From Faecalicatena faecalis (GTDB lineage Bacteria > Bacillota > Clostridia > Lachnospirales > Lachnospiraceae): DNA of 64,000 nucleotides. Every line of letters begins with the position of its first letter. Position 1 is the first letter of the stretch. Made by a program: the position numbers and the translations under genes. Under the pieces are notes generated by a model. The model was not told where the DNA came from. It searched no databases and saw only the letters and a list, made by a program, of their open reading frames with translations. The stretch is from the NCBI RefSeq assembly GCF_012524165.2, contig NZ_JABACJ020000024.1, positions 1 to 64,000 on the forward strand, written 5' to 3'. Shown here piece after piece: positions 25,279-34,308 of this stretch.

Positions 25279-27888
25279 ATGAATGCAGAGAGAAAGGCAA
25301 GAAGATTTCAGGTCATATGTGGATTAGTTGTATTTTTTTCAGTGTTATTTTGTAAAATCAATACAGATTCAGGATTCTGCAGTTTATGGGATATTTTTTA
25401 CATGATTCGGGATGGGATGCTTAGAGATGGCAATTGGGGTGTTCGTCTCCATTGGATGGTTGCATTTGCCGGGCTGCTTGCAAATTCCTTATATTTTATC
25501 CGCTCGATCTGGCTCATGAGCGGTAGGAAAATTGGCTTTTTTGAGGTGCTGCCTGGAGTAGGACTTATCCTATATGTTATGTCAGCAGGGTTTGCATTAC
25601 AGCCCTATGCATTTGTCGGAATCATGGTATTGATCTTTGATTATATGGGCGCACGCTGGATTGAGGAGCGTGAGGCGATTAATAAGGCATATGAAGAACA
25701 GAAGGCCCGGGAGCTTGCAGAAAAAGAGGAAATCAAGCGTGTCCGGCATTTTCCGGGGAAATACCCGGAGGAGTTTTTCCAGATGATTCGTAAGAATGCG
25801 GTCTACGGCAAAAAGGGGCAGATGATCTTGAGTGCGGGCTGTATCCTCATATCCGCATTTATGTATATCATGCTTACGATGTATGGGCTGATCTCACAGG
25901 TGCATGGTGAGGAAGACTTTGCTTTGGGATTCGGACTTGCCCGGATATTTCGGCAGACAGGTCTTTTGATGGGACTGTGCAGTATCCTGATGATGACCAT
26001 GATCATTTCTCACTACATAAAAGACCAGAAGAAATCGAACCGTCTGCTTGTCATCCTGGGAATGCGAAGCAGGACTGTTTATCTGATGTTCGGGATTGTA
26101 TTTGCGGCAAATGTGATATTGTCAGGAATTGCAGGGACTGTGATAGGCGGGGCAGCAGCATATCTTGTGAGAGATATCTGGCAGAGCGGCCTTACGAATA
26201 ACGGGGTGGCGGTGGAACTGGCATCTGTGATCAGTGGTAAGACAATCGGAATGGGCATCTTGGGGTATTTGGTCATTGTCCTTCTGTCCCTTGGATTTAA
26301 TCAGGAAAATGTGTTGAACCTGGCAAGGTCCATGAATATGAATGCCGAGGTGCAGAAGGAGAAGCGAGGGAAAAAGCATGCCCTTCTTTTGGCGTTTTTT
26401 GGCACACTCCTGTGGTTGATCAGCATTCGGATCTATTGGTCCAGAAGCTGGGCGGAGACAATGTTTATCCATATTCTTACTGTACTGGGGCTGTATTTGC
26501 TCTTGGTGGGTGGAATCAGCATGTATCTGAGCCGGCTTGAGCACCGGAAGGACAAGTATTACCGCAGCCTATTGGCCAAACGGCCGCTTTATTACCGCTA
26601 TAACAAAAGTACCTGGAATTTGTTCTATCTGTCCGTGATTCACCTGTTTATCCTGGCTGTATTTGCCATACAGCTGACGGGAGGACTCCTGCATCAGAAT
26701 ATTGCCAGGCTGTATCCTTATGATATTGTCTGCACGGCTTACGATGCGGATATGCAGGAGCTGGGGGAGATTGCGAAGGAGCATGATGCAAAGGTGCAAG
26801 TCTATCCTATGCTGCGGATTACATCGATCTATGGATCTGATGCGCCGAATATTCAGTGGGGCGGCGTCCGCCCGATCCAGTGGCCCCAGGGACAGCATAT
26901 CGCGGTCTCAGAATCTACATACCGTGCATTAAAGGAGGCTCAGGGAAAGACTCCGATGAAATTGAATCTGACAGGGGATGAGATTCATGTGGTATATCAG
27001 CAAGATCTGTCGGCCAAGGCACATACCATTGACTGGGATACCAACCGTATCCATAAGATGCTCAGGATAGGACAGCCTATGATGAACTATGTCACGGCTG
27101 ATTATGAAAAAGTATTCCCGGAAAGAAAGATCAAGAGTGAAGAACTGGACAGTCTTACCGGAGTTTTCCATGAAGGAATGGAAGATAATCTGGTCGTATT
27201 CAATGATGTTTATTTTGAGAAAGAGTATGAACGGATTTCCGACTACAACCGGAAACAGTGGAGCCAGAGAGAGGCAGCAGATGCAGATGACTGGAACCAT
27301 TATACATACACCCACACTGCTAATATGACAGAAGGACCGACGCAGCTTTTGTGTATAGATGTCCCAGAAAAGGAATATGCAGGCATGCTTAAAGATATGG
27401 ACTATCTGGTCGAGAAACATGCTTTTGACAGTGCCTGGGACAGCGCAATCCTTCCCTTCTATGGCAAACAGCAGATGATCGTGGATACGGGGGCAGAAAT
27501 CTTCTTTCGAAAACTGGTGTATCTCTTTATCGTCGTTCTGCTGTCGATCATGGGACTCTTCCAGTATTACGTGAAGTTTGAGTCGGAGGCAGGGGAATTG
27601 AAATGGCAGAATCAATTCTTGAAGAAACTTGGCCTTCGGGAAAAAGAGAGGAAGGCTGTGCTGACGGGGCAGATGAAGATATTCGCAGTGCTTCCATTGA
27701 TTATTGGAACCTGTGGAGGCATCCTTTTCGGAGGCCTTAGTGTGAAGGCAAGGCTATATGATGCAGCGGCTCTGAGAAGCTTTTTACTGACAGGAGCAGT
27801 CGTGTATCTTATTTATATCGGTATTTGGATCATCTGGTATCTATGGATCAAGAAATTAATATGGAGGCAGGCAGAATGGGAGAAGTAA
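25279..27888 (+). CDS. FtsX-type ABC transporter permease
   Basis: An 869-residue membrane protein. Three membrane spans come first (about 10-115), then a charged cytoplasmic coil rich in E/K/R, then FtsX-like spans at about 180-330 and 365-410. A span near 450 precedes a large extracytoplasmic domain (about 470-740), and three more spans close the protein. This resembles the BceB/MacB-type mechanotransmission permeases that move peptides or lipids or expel antimicrobials, rather than sugar importers. It is translationally overlapped by its ATPase gene. No two-component system lies beside it, unlike bacitracin-type exporters. Substrate unknown. Confidence 0.8.
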   Translation: MNAERKARRFQVICGLVVFFSVLFCKINTDSGFCSLWDIFYMIRDGMLRDGNWGVRLHWMVAFAGLLANSLYFIRSIWLMSGRKIGFFEVLPGVGLILYVMSAGFALQPYAFVGIMVLIFDYMGARWIEEREAINKAYEEQKARELAEKEEIKRVRHFPGKYPEEFFQMIRKNAVYGKKGQMILSAGCILISAFMYIMLTMYGLISQVHGEEDFALGFGLARIFRQTGLLMGLCSILMMTMIISHYIKDQKKSNRLLVILGMRSRTVYLMFGIVFAANVILSGIAGTVIGGAAAYLVRDIWQSGLTNNGVAVELASVISGKTIGMGILGYLVIVLLSLGFNQENVLNLARSMNMNAEVQKEKRGKKHALLLAFFGTLLWLISIRIYWSRSWAETMFIHILTVLGLYLLLVGGISMYLSRLEHRKDKYYRSLLAKRPLYYRYNKSTWNLFYLSVIHLFILAVFAIQLTGGLLHQNIARLYPYDIVCTAYDADMQELGEIAKEHDAKVQVYPMLRITSIYGSDAPNIQWGGVRPIQWPQGQHIAVSESTYRALKEAQGKTPMKLNLTGDEIHVVYQQDLSAKAHTIDWDTNRIHKMLRIGQPMMNYVTADYEKVFPERKIKSEELDSLTGVFHEGMEDNLVVFNDVYFEKEYERISDYNRKQWSQREAADADDWNHYTYTHTANMTEGPTQLLCIDVPEKEYAGMLKDMDYLVEKHAFDSAWDSAILPFYGKQQMIVDTGAEIFFRKLVYLFIVVLLSIMGLFQYYVKFESEAGELKWQNQFLKKLGLREKERKAVLTGQMKIFAVLPLIIGTCGGILFGGLSVKARLYDAAALRSFLLTGAVVYLIYIGIWIIWYLWIKKLIWRQAEWEK

Positions 27889-28637
27889 ATGTATTACAAG
27901 TGGAGGAACTGATCAGAAATTATGAGAAGCAGACGCCGAGTGGCGTGAAGGATGAGATCAAGGTGTTAAAAGGGCTCAACTTCAACGTGGAAGAGGGCGA
28001 ATTTGTAGGAATCATGGGAAAGTCTGGATGCGGTAAGACGACACTTCTTAAGGTGCTTGGTCTGATTGACAAGCAGACAGGGGGGATCTTAAAGTTCATG
28101 GGGAAGGATACGAATGGGCTTCATCCCGACGAGCTGGCGGATATCAGGAGAACGCAGATCGGATTTATATTCCAGGATTTCTATCTGATGGACAGTTTGT
28201 CAGTAGAAGAGAATATTATGCTGCCGATGATTCTGAATAAGGAAAAGTCAGAGGTGATGTCAGAGAAGGCGAAACAGCTTGCGAAGCAGTTCCAGATCGA
28301 CCATCTGCTGGGGAAAGACCCATATGAACTGTCAGGAGGAGAAAAGCAGCGGTGTGCAATCTGCCGCGCGTTGATCAATGACCCCGAACTGATTCTTGCG
28401 GATGAACCGACCGGAAATCTGGATTCTAAATCAGGAAAAATTGTTATCGATGCACTGACAAGGATCAATGAGGAATACGGCAAGACGATCGTGATGGTTA
28501 CCCATGACCCGAAGATGGCAGGATACTGTAAAAAGATTATACTTCTTAAGGATGGGATGATACTGGAAACTTTGGAAAAGACAGGTACAGATGAAGAGTT
28601 CTATCATCTGATACTGGATAAGATGAGTGAACTGTAA
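27876..28637 (+). CDS. ABC transporter ATPase, MacB/LolD/BceA type
   Basis: A 253-residue ATPase with Walker A G-K-S-G-C-G-K-T-T, signature L-S-G-G-E-K-Q-R and Walker B L-I-L-A-D-E-P-T-G-N-L-D, the last being typical of the type VII (MacB) group. The start at 27876 is 9 nt after GGAGG and lies inside the permease's last codons, so the two are translationally coupled. Earlier in-frame ATGs at 27825 and 27843 fall deeper in the permease and lack ribosome sites. Confidence 0.9.
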   Translation: MGEVNVLQVEELIRNYEKQTPSGVKDEIKVLKGLNFNVEEGEFVGIMGKSGCGKTTLLKVLGLIDKQTGGILKFMGKDTNGLHPDELADIRRTQIGFIFQDFYLMDSLSVEENIMLPMILNKEKSEVMSEKAKQLAKQFQIDHLLGKDPYELSGGEKQRCAICRALINDPELILADEPTGNLDSKSGKIVIDALTRINEEYGKTIVMVTHDPKMAGYCKKIILLKDGMILETLEKTGTDEEFYHLILDKMSEL

Positions 28638-28656
28638 TAGAATGATAGAATGAAGA

Positions 28657-28695
28657 ACAGGTGTGGAAATGAAATCATATCATTTCCACACCTGT
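28657..28695. terminator. Perfect 16-bp hairpin between convergent genes
   Basis: ACAGGTGTGGAAATGA (28657-28672) and its complement (28680-28695) flank a 7-nt loop. It lies between the ATPase gene and convergent glgD. No T-run follows on either strand, so it may be an RNA-end stabiliser or a weak terminator. Confidence 0.55.
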
Positions 28696-28760
28696 TGTGA
28701 TATAAGAAACTTTTTTCTAAGGTAAGACATTTTCGTTCTCTATATCAAAAAACTTTATTG

Positions 28761-29876
28761 CTATAATGTATCTCTTCTCCTGATATATCCAGGCTTGTCT
28801 GGAGCGGCAATCACTTCTTTTGCATGAATCACTTTTGCCCCTTTATCTACGACTTGGTTTTCAATCAGTACATCTTTTCCAATCTTAGAACCAGGTAGAA
28901 GTACACTGTTCTTGACTACAGCGCCTTTCTGGATGACACATCCACGTCCGATGACAGAATTTTCAACGATTCCTTCAATGGAGCATCCATTCGATACAAC
29001 AGAAGTCTTCACGTCAGCAGTCTTATAATACTGTGTCGGACAGGAGTCATTGGTACGTGTATAGATCGGCCATTCAGAATCAAACAATGTCATGGAATTC
29101 TTTAAGTCGATCAAGGAGATGTTGGCCTCATAGTAGCTCTTAAAGTCTGTGATGGAAGCAAAGTATCCTCTATGCGGAACTCCGCGGACATCAAGGTCTT
29201 CACACTGGTTATTAACGATCTGGGCCAGCGTGTACATGGAGGAAATATTCCTTGCCTTTTGAATCAGCTCTAACAGCAGATCCTTTTTCATCACGTAGGT
29301 ATCCATGAAAATGCTTCTGTTCTTAGCGGTTCCACGGTTCTTCTCGATTGATAAGACACCCTTTTGACGATTCAGGTTCAGCATGTCACAGTTGAGGAAC
29401 GTCTCTTTTGCATTATCCGTAGAGTGATACAGTAATGTGATGTCAGCACCGGAATCAATATGTGTCTGCAGTAACTGGTCGAAGTTCTGGGTATATACCA
29501 TATAACTAGGAGCAATGACGACGTATTGATAATGCATCCTCTCGATGCACTCTAAGTTCTCCCAGTATGCTTCGATATCAGTATTATAAATATCATTCTC
29601 CGAGCTGCTTTCAGAGAAAAGTACACGCAGTTTTCCGCGCTTTGAGTTAATATTGTAATGTCTTCCTGTTCCAAGATGTTCTACAAGTGAACGGGGTTTT
29701 CTTCTCAAATAGACCTGAATCTGGTCGATGCCGCTGTTGCTCATATTGGAAATCGGAAAATCGATGACACGATATCTGCCGAGGAAGGAAAATGCTCCGA
29801 TACTGCGATAAGTCTGAAGCCCTTCTACCCAAATGTGATTCCCGGAAGGATTAACAATTCCAAATGCGTTATTCAT
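28761..29876 (-). CDS. glgD: Glycogen biosynthesis protein GlgD (non-catalytic ADP-glucose pyrophosphorylase-like subunit)
   Basis: A 371-residue relative of ADP-glucose pyrophosphorylase. The N-terminus reads N-A-F-G-I-V-N-P-S-G and lacks the G-G-x-G-x-R-L nucleotide loop of active enzymes, as expected for the Firmicute GlgD subunit that modifies GlgC activity. The C-terminal half is a left-handed beta-helix with hexapeptide-like repeats (I-E-G-I-V-E-N-S-V-I-G-R-G-C-V-I). It starts one nucleotide after the glgC stop; the two are co-transcribed and presumably form a hetero-oligomer. Confidence 0.92.
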   Translation of the reverse strand: MNNAFGIVNPSGNHIWVEGLQTYRSIGAFSFLGRYRVIDFPISNMSNSGIDQIQVYLRRKPRSLVEHLGTGRHYNINSKRGKLRVLFSESSSENDIYNTDIEAYWENLECIERMHYQYVVIAPSYMVYTQNFDQLLQTHIDSGADITLLYHSTDNAKETFLNCDMLNLNRQKGVLSIEKNRGTAKNRSIFMDTYVMKKDLLLELIQKARNISSMYTLAQIVNNQCEDLDVRGVPHRGYFASITDFKSYYEANISLIDLKNSMTLFDSEWPIYTRTNDSCPTQYYKTADVKTSVVSNGCSIEGIVENSVIGRGCVIQKGAVVKNSVLLPGSKIGKDVLIENQVVDKGAKVIHAKEVIAAPDKPGYIRRRDTL

Positions 29877-29877
29877 A

Positions 29878-31017
29878 TTATTCTGCCCCCTTTACATGTT
29901 TCGCAACCAGTTCGATATGCTCGCTGTCAGCACTTCCTACGACAGTATTCTTATCGATCTTAATTCCGTCGGCAACGAGTGCGCGCGTTACAACAGCACC
30001 TTCGCCTACCTCTACACCAGGCATCAGTACACTGTCAATGATCTTGGCACCTGTACCGACCTTAGCGCCTGTGAACAAGACGGAATTCTTGATTTCTCCA
30101 TCTAAGACACAGCCCTGTGTGATGAATGCATTCTTAATATCTGCGTTCGGTCCTACATAGTGAGGCAGGGTATAGCCGTCTTCTGTGTAGATCTTCCAGG
30201 TCGAGTCATTTAAGTCAAGCTCGTTGTTCTTATCCAGGAGATCCATGTTGGCTTCCCAGAGAGAATCGATGGTTCCTACATCTTTCCAGTATCCTTTGTA
30301 TTTGTATGCATAGAGTCTTTTCTGGTCATTCAGAAGGGTCGGAATGATATCCTTACCAAAATCGTGGTTAGAATCGGCATCCTTCATATCTGCGAGCAGC
30401 ATCTTACGCAGCAGCTTCCAGTTGAATATGTAGATTCCCATAGATGCAAGGTTGCTCTTCGGCTGTGGCGGCTTCTCCTCAAATTCAACGATTCTGCCTT
30501 CTTCGTCTGTATTCATGATACCAAAACGACTGGCTTCCTTCATAGGTACTTCGATAACGGCGATAGTCGCATCTGCCTGACATTCTTTATGATGTGCAAG
30601 CATTTTTGCGTAATTCATCTTATAAATGTGGTCGCCTGACAGTATGAGGACATATTCCGGTGAAAATGAATCAATAAAATCGATATTCTGTGAAATGGCA
30701 TCTGCGGTTCCACGGTAAACATCCAGATTAGAATCTGCTTTTTCACGAGGAGGCAGTACATAAACTCCACTATTCTGGGCATCCAGGCCCCAGCGGCGTC
30801 CAGCAGCTACGTAGCTGTTCAGTAAGATAGATTCATATTGTGTCAATACTCCTACTACATCGACTCCACTGTTGGCACAGTTGCTCAATGGAAAATCGAC
30901 AATGCGGTATTTCCCGCCATATGAAACGGCTGGCTTAGCCACTTTGTTCGTCAGATCATGCAGACGAGAACCACGGCCGCCAGCTAAAATCATTGCTAAC
31001 ATGTTGTTCTGTTTCAT
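29878..31017 (-). CDS. glgC: Glucose-1-phosphate adenylyltransferase (ADP-glucose pyrophosphorylase)
   Basis: A 379-residue enzyme making ADP-glucose from glucose 1-phosphate and ATP for glycogen. The nucleotide loop L-A-G-G-R-G-S-R-L is at the N-terminus, followed by [25 protein letters not shown] and [10 protein letters not shown]. The C-terminal part is a beta-helix. First gene of a glgC-glgD unit transcribed away from the phosphofructokinase gene. A perfect 19-bp palindrome lies 24 nt upstream of the start. Confidence 0.94.
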   Translation of the reverse strand: MKQNNMLAMILAGGRGSRLHDLTNKVAKPAVSYGGKYRIVDFPLSNCANSGVDVVGVLTQYESILLNSYVAAGRRWGLDAQNSGVYVLPPREKADSNLDVYRGTADAISQNIDFIDSFSPEYVLILSGDHIYKMNYAKMLAHHKECQADATIAVIEVPMKEASRFGIMNTDEEGRIVEFEEKPPQPKSNLASMGIYIFNWKLLRKMLLADMKDADSNHDFGKDIIPTLLNDQKRLYAYKYKGYWKDVGTIDSLWEANMDLLDKNNELDLNDSTWKIYTEDGYTLPHYVGPNADIKNAFITQGCVLDGEIKNSVLFTGAKVGTGAKIIDSVLMPGVEVGEGAVVTRALVADGIKIDKNTVVGSADSEHIELVAKHVKGAE

Positions 31018-31040
31018 AATAAGTCCTCTCTTTCATATTA

Positions 31041-31059
31041 CTTGTACATATTGTACAAG
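31041..31059 (-). promoter_or_regulatory. Palindromic candidate operator upstream of glgC
   Basis: CTTGTACA and TGTACAAG are separated by 3 nt. On the minus strand it contains TACAAT, placed as a -10 box with an ATTGTA 18 nt before it, so a protein bound here could block glgC transcription. A 5' UTR hairpin is the alternative. Confidence 0.45.
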
Positions 31060-31161
31060 TTTTTCACTTGAATTACAATACAATTGTGCAAAAATGTGGA
31101 TAAAAATTCATGCTTTATACATTAATGTCAGACCTGGACGATTCTGGGAACGAAGATTTTC

Positions 31162-31190
31162 TTGTTACAGTGTATAAAATAGGGTATAAT
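31162..31190 (+). promoter_or_regulatory. Sigma-A promoter of the phosphofructokinase gene
   Basis: TTGTTA (31162-31167), a 17-nt spacer and a perfect TATAAT (31185-31190). The start site would fall near 31197, leaving a leader of about 90 nt. Confidence 0.8.
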
Positions 31191-31206
31191 TATAAAAGTA
31201 AGAAAC

Positions 31207-31231
31207 AGCTTCACCTTACGGTGGAGCTTTT
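31207..31231 (+). promoter_or_regulatory. 5'-leader hairpin of the phosphofructokinase mRNA
   Basis: AGCTTCACC (31207-31215) and GGTGGAGCT (31220-31228) pair over 9 bp with one wobble around TTAC, followed by TTT. It would sit within the first 35 nt of the transcript: either a 5' stabiliser or a weak early terminator. Confidence 0.5.
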
Positions 31232-31287
31232 CGCAGTTGGTATATTCCCTGTGAATGTGTGGGGAACTTTGAAAAGGAGGATGTACT

Positions 31288-32367
31288 ATGTTGAGGATCG
31301 GAATGTTGACAAGCGGCGGAGACTGCCAGGCTTTGAATGCTGCCATGAGAGGTGTTGTGAAGGGGATTTGTTCGAAACGCAAGGACGTAGAGATATATGG
31401 ATTTAAAGATGGTTATAAGGGTCTGATCTATGCTAATTTCGAGATGCTGACATCGAAAGATTTTTCAGGAATCCTGACCAGAGGAGGCACGATCTTGGGT
31501 ACTTCCAGACAGCCGTTCAAGCTGATGCGGGTGCCGGATGAGAATGGGCTTGACAAGGTTGCTGCTATGAAGCATACATACCATAAGCTGAGCCTGGATT
31601 GTCTGGTGATTCTGGGAGGCAATGGTACGCATAAAACGGCGAATATGCTGCGGGAAGAGGGATTGAATATCATCACGCTTCCGAAGACAATCGACAATGA
31701 CCTCTGGGGCACAGATATGACCTTTGGTTTCCAGAGCGCGGTAGATATCGCGACAGATACGATTGACAGGATTCATACAACAGCGACCTCACACAGCCGT
31801 GTATTTATTATAGAAGTCATGGGACATAAGGTTGGGCATGTGACGCTTCATGCAGGAATAGCGGGCGGCGCAGACATCATTCTGCTTCCTGAGATTCCAT
31901 ATGATATCAATGTCATTGCTGATGTCATTCATAAGCGTACTGAGGCAGGCAAACCATTTACAATCCTTGCAGTAGCAGAAGGGGCTATTTCGAAAGAGGA
32001 TGCGAAGCTCAAGAAGAAGGAATACAAAGAAAAGCTTGAGAAACGCAAATATCCTTCCATTGCATATGAACTGGCAGAGCAGATCCAGAAGAAGACGGAC
32101 AAGGAAGTCCGTATTACAGTGCCGGGACACACTCAGAGAGGCGGCTCTCCATGTCCTTATGACAGAGTCTTCTCTACAAGAGTTGGTGCGGCAGCTGCCC
32201 AGTTGATTTTAGATGAAGATTATGGTTATATGATAGCGATGAGAAATGGTGAGACTGTGAAGGTGCCGCTGCAGGATGTGGCCGGAAAACTGAAATATGT
32301 TGACCCGAAGTGCAGTCTGATCAAAGAAGCAAAGCTGACAGGAATCAGCTTTGGGGATGAACTTTAG
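31288..32367 (+). CDS. 6-phosphofructokinase
   Basis: A 359-residue phosphofructokinase A-fold enzyme that makes fructose 1,6-bisphosphate. Markers are L-T-S-G-G-D-C-Q-A-L-N-A, G-T-S-R, G-G-N-G-T-H-K-T-A, P-K-T-I-D-N-D, and G-H-T-Q-R-G-G-S-P-C near the end. The donor is ambiguous. The Gly following N in G-G-N-G-T is of the ATP type, but the Lys in P-K-T-I-D-N-D is shared with pyrophosphate-type enzymes, and the usual G-G-D Asp is Asn. Own promoter at 31162. It lies divergent to glgCD, so glycogen storage and glycolytic entry share an intergenic region. Confidence 0.88.
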   Translation: MLRIGMLTSGGDCQALNAAMRGVVKGICSKRKDVEIYGFKDGYKGLIYANFEMLTSKDFSGILTRGGTILGTSRQPFKLMRVPDENGLDKVAAMKHTYHKLSLDCLVILGGNGTHKTANMLREEGLNIITLPKTIDNDLWGTDMTFGFQSAVDIATDTIDRIHTTATSHSRVFIIEVMGHKVGHVTLHAGIAGGADIILLPEIPYDINVIADVIHKRTEAGKPFTILAVAEGAISKEDAKLKKKEYKEKLEKRKYPSIAYELAEQIQKKTDKEVRITVPGHTQRGGSPCPYDRVFSTRVGAAAAQLILDEDYGYMIAMRNGETVKVPLQDVAGKLKYVDPKCSLIKEAKLTGISFGDEL

Positions 32368-32481
32368 ATTTATCTGGTAAGCAGCGAGAGGGATATGGAT
32401 ATCCGTTTTGATTTTTATCAGACAGAGAGGCGGATGGGAATGTCCGTGTTGATAGATTTTAGGAGAACAGAGGTGTGATTC

Positions 32482-34056
32482 ATGTCGTATACGGCGCTTT
32501 ATAGAAAGTTCCGCCCTACAGAATTTGCGGATGTAAAAGGGCAGGACCATATTATTACAACATTGCAGAACCAGATTAAGGCAAACCGCATTGGGCACGC
32601 CTATCTGTTCTGTGGGACCCGGGGAACGGGAAAGACTACGGTCGCGAAGATATTTGCCAAGGCCGTGAACTGTGAGCATCCGGTAGATGGAAGCCCCTGT
32701 GGGGAATGTGCGATGTGCAGGTCGATTGCGGCGGGCACATCTATGAATGTGATCGAGATTGATGCCGCATCGAATAATGGTGTGGATAATATCCGTGAGA
32801 TTCGGGAGGAAGTGGCTTACAGACCGACAGAGGGGCGGTTCAAAGTCTATATCATCGATGAGGTGCATATGCTTTCCATAGGGGCCTTTAATGCACTTTT
32901 GAAGACTCTGGAGGAGCCGCCGGAATATGTTATTTTTATTTTGGCGACAACGGAGGTGCATAAGATTCCAATCACGATATTGTCCCGCTGTCAGCATTAT
33001 GATTTCAAGCGGATCAGTATCGAGACGATTTCAGACAGATTGAAGGAGCTCATGATCGAGGAGCAGGTGGAGGTCGAGGATAAGGCGATCCGCTATGTGG
33101 CAAAGGCGGCGGACGGTTCCATGCGTGATGCGCTGAGTCTTCTGGACCAGTGTATTGCCTTCTATTTGGGACAAAAGCTGACCTATGACAATGTACTTGA
33201 GGTGCTTGGCGCGGTGGATACGGATGTGTTCAGCCAGCTTTTGCGCAATATCATCCGGCGGGATGTGCCGAAGGTACTGGATACAGTGGAAGAACTGGTC
33301 ATGCTCGGAAGAGAGCTGACTCAGCTTTCCGTTGATTTTACCTGGTATTTAAGGAACTTGCTTCTGATGAAAACATCTGATAATATAGAGGATGTGCTGG
33401 ATGTATCGACGGAAAATATGCAGCAGCTCAAGGAAGAGGCCGAGATGATCGAGACCGATATGCTGCTTCGCTATATCCGTATTTTTTCCGAGCTTTCAGG
33501 GCAGTTAAAGTATGCGTCCCAGAAGAGAGTGCTTCTGGAGGTGGCGCTGATCAAGCTGTGTACACCGGCTATGGAGGTCGATCAGGACAGCCTGCTGGAC
33601 CGTATCCGTGCGGTGGAGGAGAAGCTTGAACAGGGTGTTCCTGCGGGGGCAGTACAGGAACGGGTCGTATATGTACAGGGAGATGGCACGGATTCACCTG
33701 CCAGCAAAGGACCGAAGCCGGAGCTTCCCAAAGCGGTTCCGGATGATATCAAAGAAGTTGTGAAGAACTTCAGACCCATTGCAGATGAGGCTTCCGGGCT
33801 GCTTCGGACATTTTTGAAGAAGGCCAGGTTAAGCCTTGGAGGCGATAACCGGCTGATGATTGTTATGCCGGGAGCGATGGAGGCTGAGGTGGTCGGCAGA
33901 GAGGACCACAGGCAGGAGCTGGAGGATCTGATCGAGAACCGGATCGGGAAGAAGGTAGAAGTGGAAGTCCGTCATGTGGAAGAGGGACGGCACTTTGAAG
34001 ATACATTTGCAGACCTTGAGAAGTATATTAATATGGAGATTATTGTGGAGGATTAA
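32482..34056 (+). CDS. dnaX: DNA polymerase III gamma/tau subunit
   Basis: A 524-residue clamp-loader ATPase. Walker A is G-T-R-G-T-G-K-T-T, followed by the zinc site C-E-H...C-G-E-C-A-M-C, Walker B-type I-I-D-E-V-H-M-L, sensor L-A-T-T-E and the S-R-C arginine finger. The C-terminal third carries a proline/glycine linker and a tau-like domain. I see no A-run that would suggest programmed frameshifting. In Firmicutes dnaX is normally followed directly by ybaB and recR; here they appear 17.3 kb later (51360, 51827), after the mannan genes. Confidence 0.93.
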   Translation: MSYTALYRKFRPTEFADVKGQDHIITTLQNQIKANRIGHAYLFCGTRGTGKTTVAKIFAKAVNCEHPVDGSPCGECAMCRSIAAGTSMNVIEIDAASNNGVDNIREIREEVAYRPTEGRFKVYIIDEVHMLSIGAFNALLKTLEEPPEYVIFILATTEVHKIPITILSRCQHYDFKRISIETISDRLKELMIEEQVEVEDKAIRYVAKAADGSMRDALSLLDQCIAFYLGQKLTYDNVLEVLGAVDTDVFSQLLRNIIRRDVPKVLDTVEELVMLGRELTQLSVDFTWYLRNLLLMKTSDNIEDVLDVSTENMQQLKEEAEMIETDMLLRYIRIFSELSGQLKYASQKRVLLEVALIKLCTPAMEVDQDSLLDRIRAVEEKLEQGVPAGAVQERVVYVQGDGTDSPASKGPKPELPKAVPDDIKEVVKNFRPIADEASGLLRTFLKKARLSLGGDNRLMIVMPGAMEAEVVGREDHRQELEDLIENRIGKKVEVEVRHVEEGRHFEDTFADLEKYINMEIIVED

Positions 34057-34078
34057 CAGAGTCCGGGTGTGGTATGCG

Positions 34079-34130
34079 GCGCTGTTGCGAAATGATGGTA
34101 GAAAACTATCGTTTTGCAGCAGCGTCTTTA
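34079..34130 (+). terminator. Terminator after dnaX
   Basis: CGCTGTTGC (34080-34088) pairs with GCAGCAGCG (34116-34124), with further pairing AAA.GAT/ATC.TTT inside, followed by TCTTTA. It closes the dnaX unit at the left edge of the mannan genes. Confidence 0.65.
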
Positions 34131-34227
34131 TGTGTGCAGATAATGTAACCTCATCAGGGAAGCTGAGAAATGGATTCCGGATATTCGCCTGACTGAAAGA
34201 TTATGTTTAATTTCAGAAGGTTAAACA

Positions 34228-34286
34228 TTGACAATACTGGTAAATTTGATTATATTAAAATTAACAACAAATGAGGTTAAATTAAC
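34228..34286 (+). promoter_or_regulatory. Promoter and operator of the mannan-locus LacI regulator
   Basis: A perfect TTGACA (34228-34233), a 17-nt spacer and TATATT (34251-34256). The palindrome GTTAAATTAAC at 34276-34286 lies just past the expected start site. The same 11 bp recur at 35568-35578 over the promoter of the binding-protein gene, pointing to one repressor acting on both, including itself. Confidence 0.7.
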
Positions 34287-34308
34287 AAGTATAATAAAGG
34301 AGAAGAAC

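Noticed and set aside
32482-34056. Programmed frameshift in dnaX making gamma and tau
   Set aside because: No A-run slippery site was found in the region where it would be expected.
34057-34228. Attachment site or integrase scar at the left edge of the mannan block
   Set aside because: No tRNA, integrase or direct repeat matching the right edge (51126-51359) was found.
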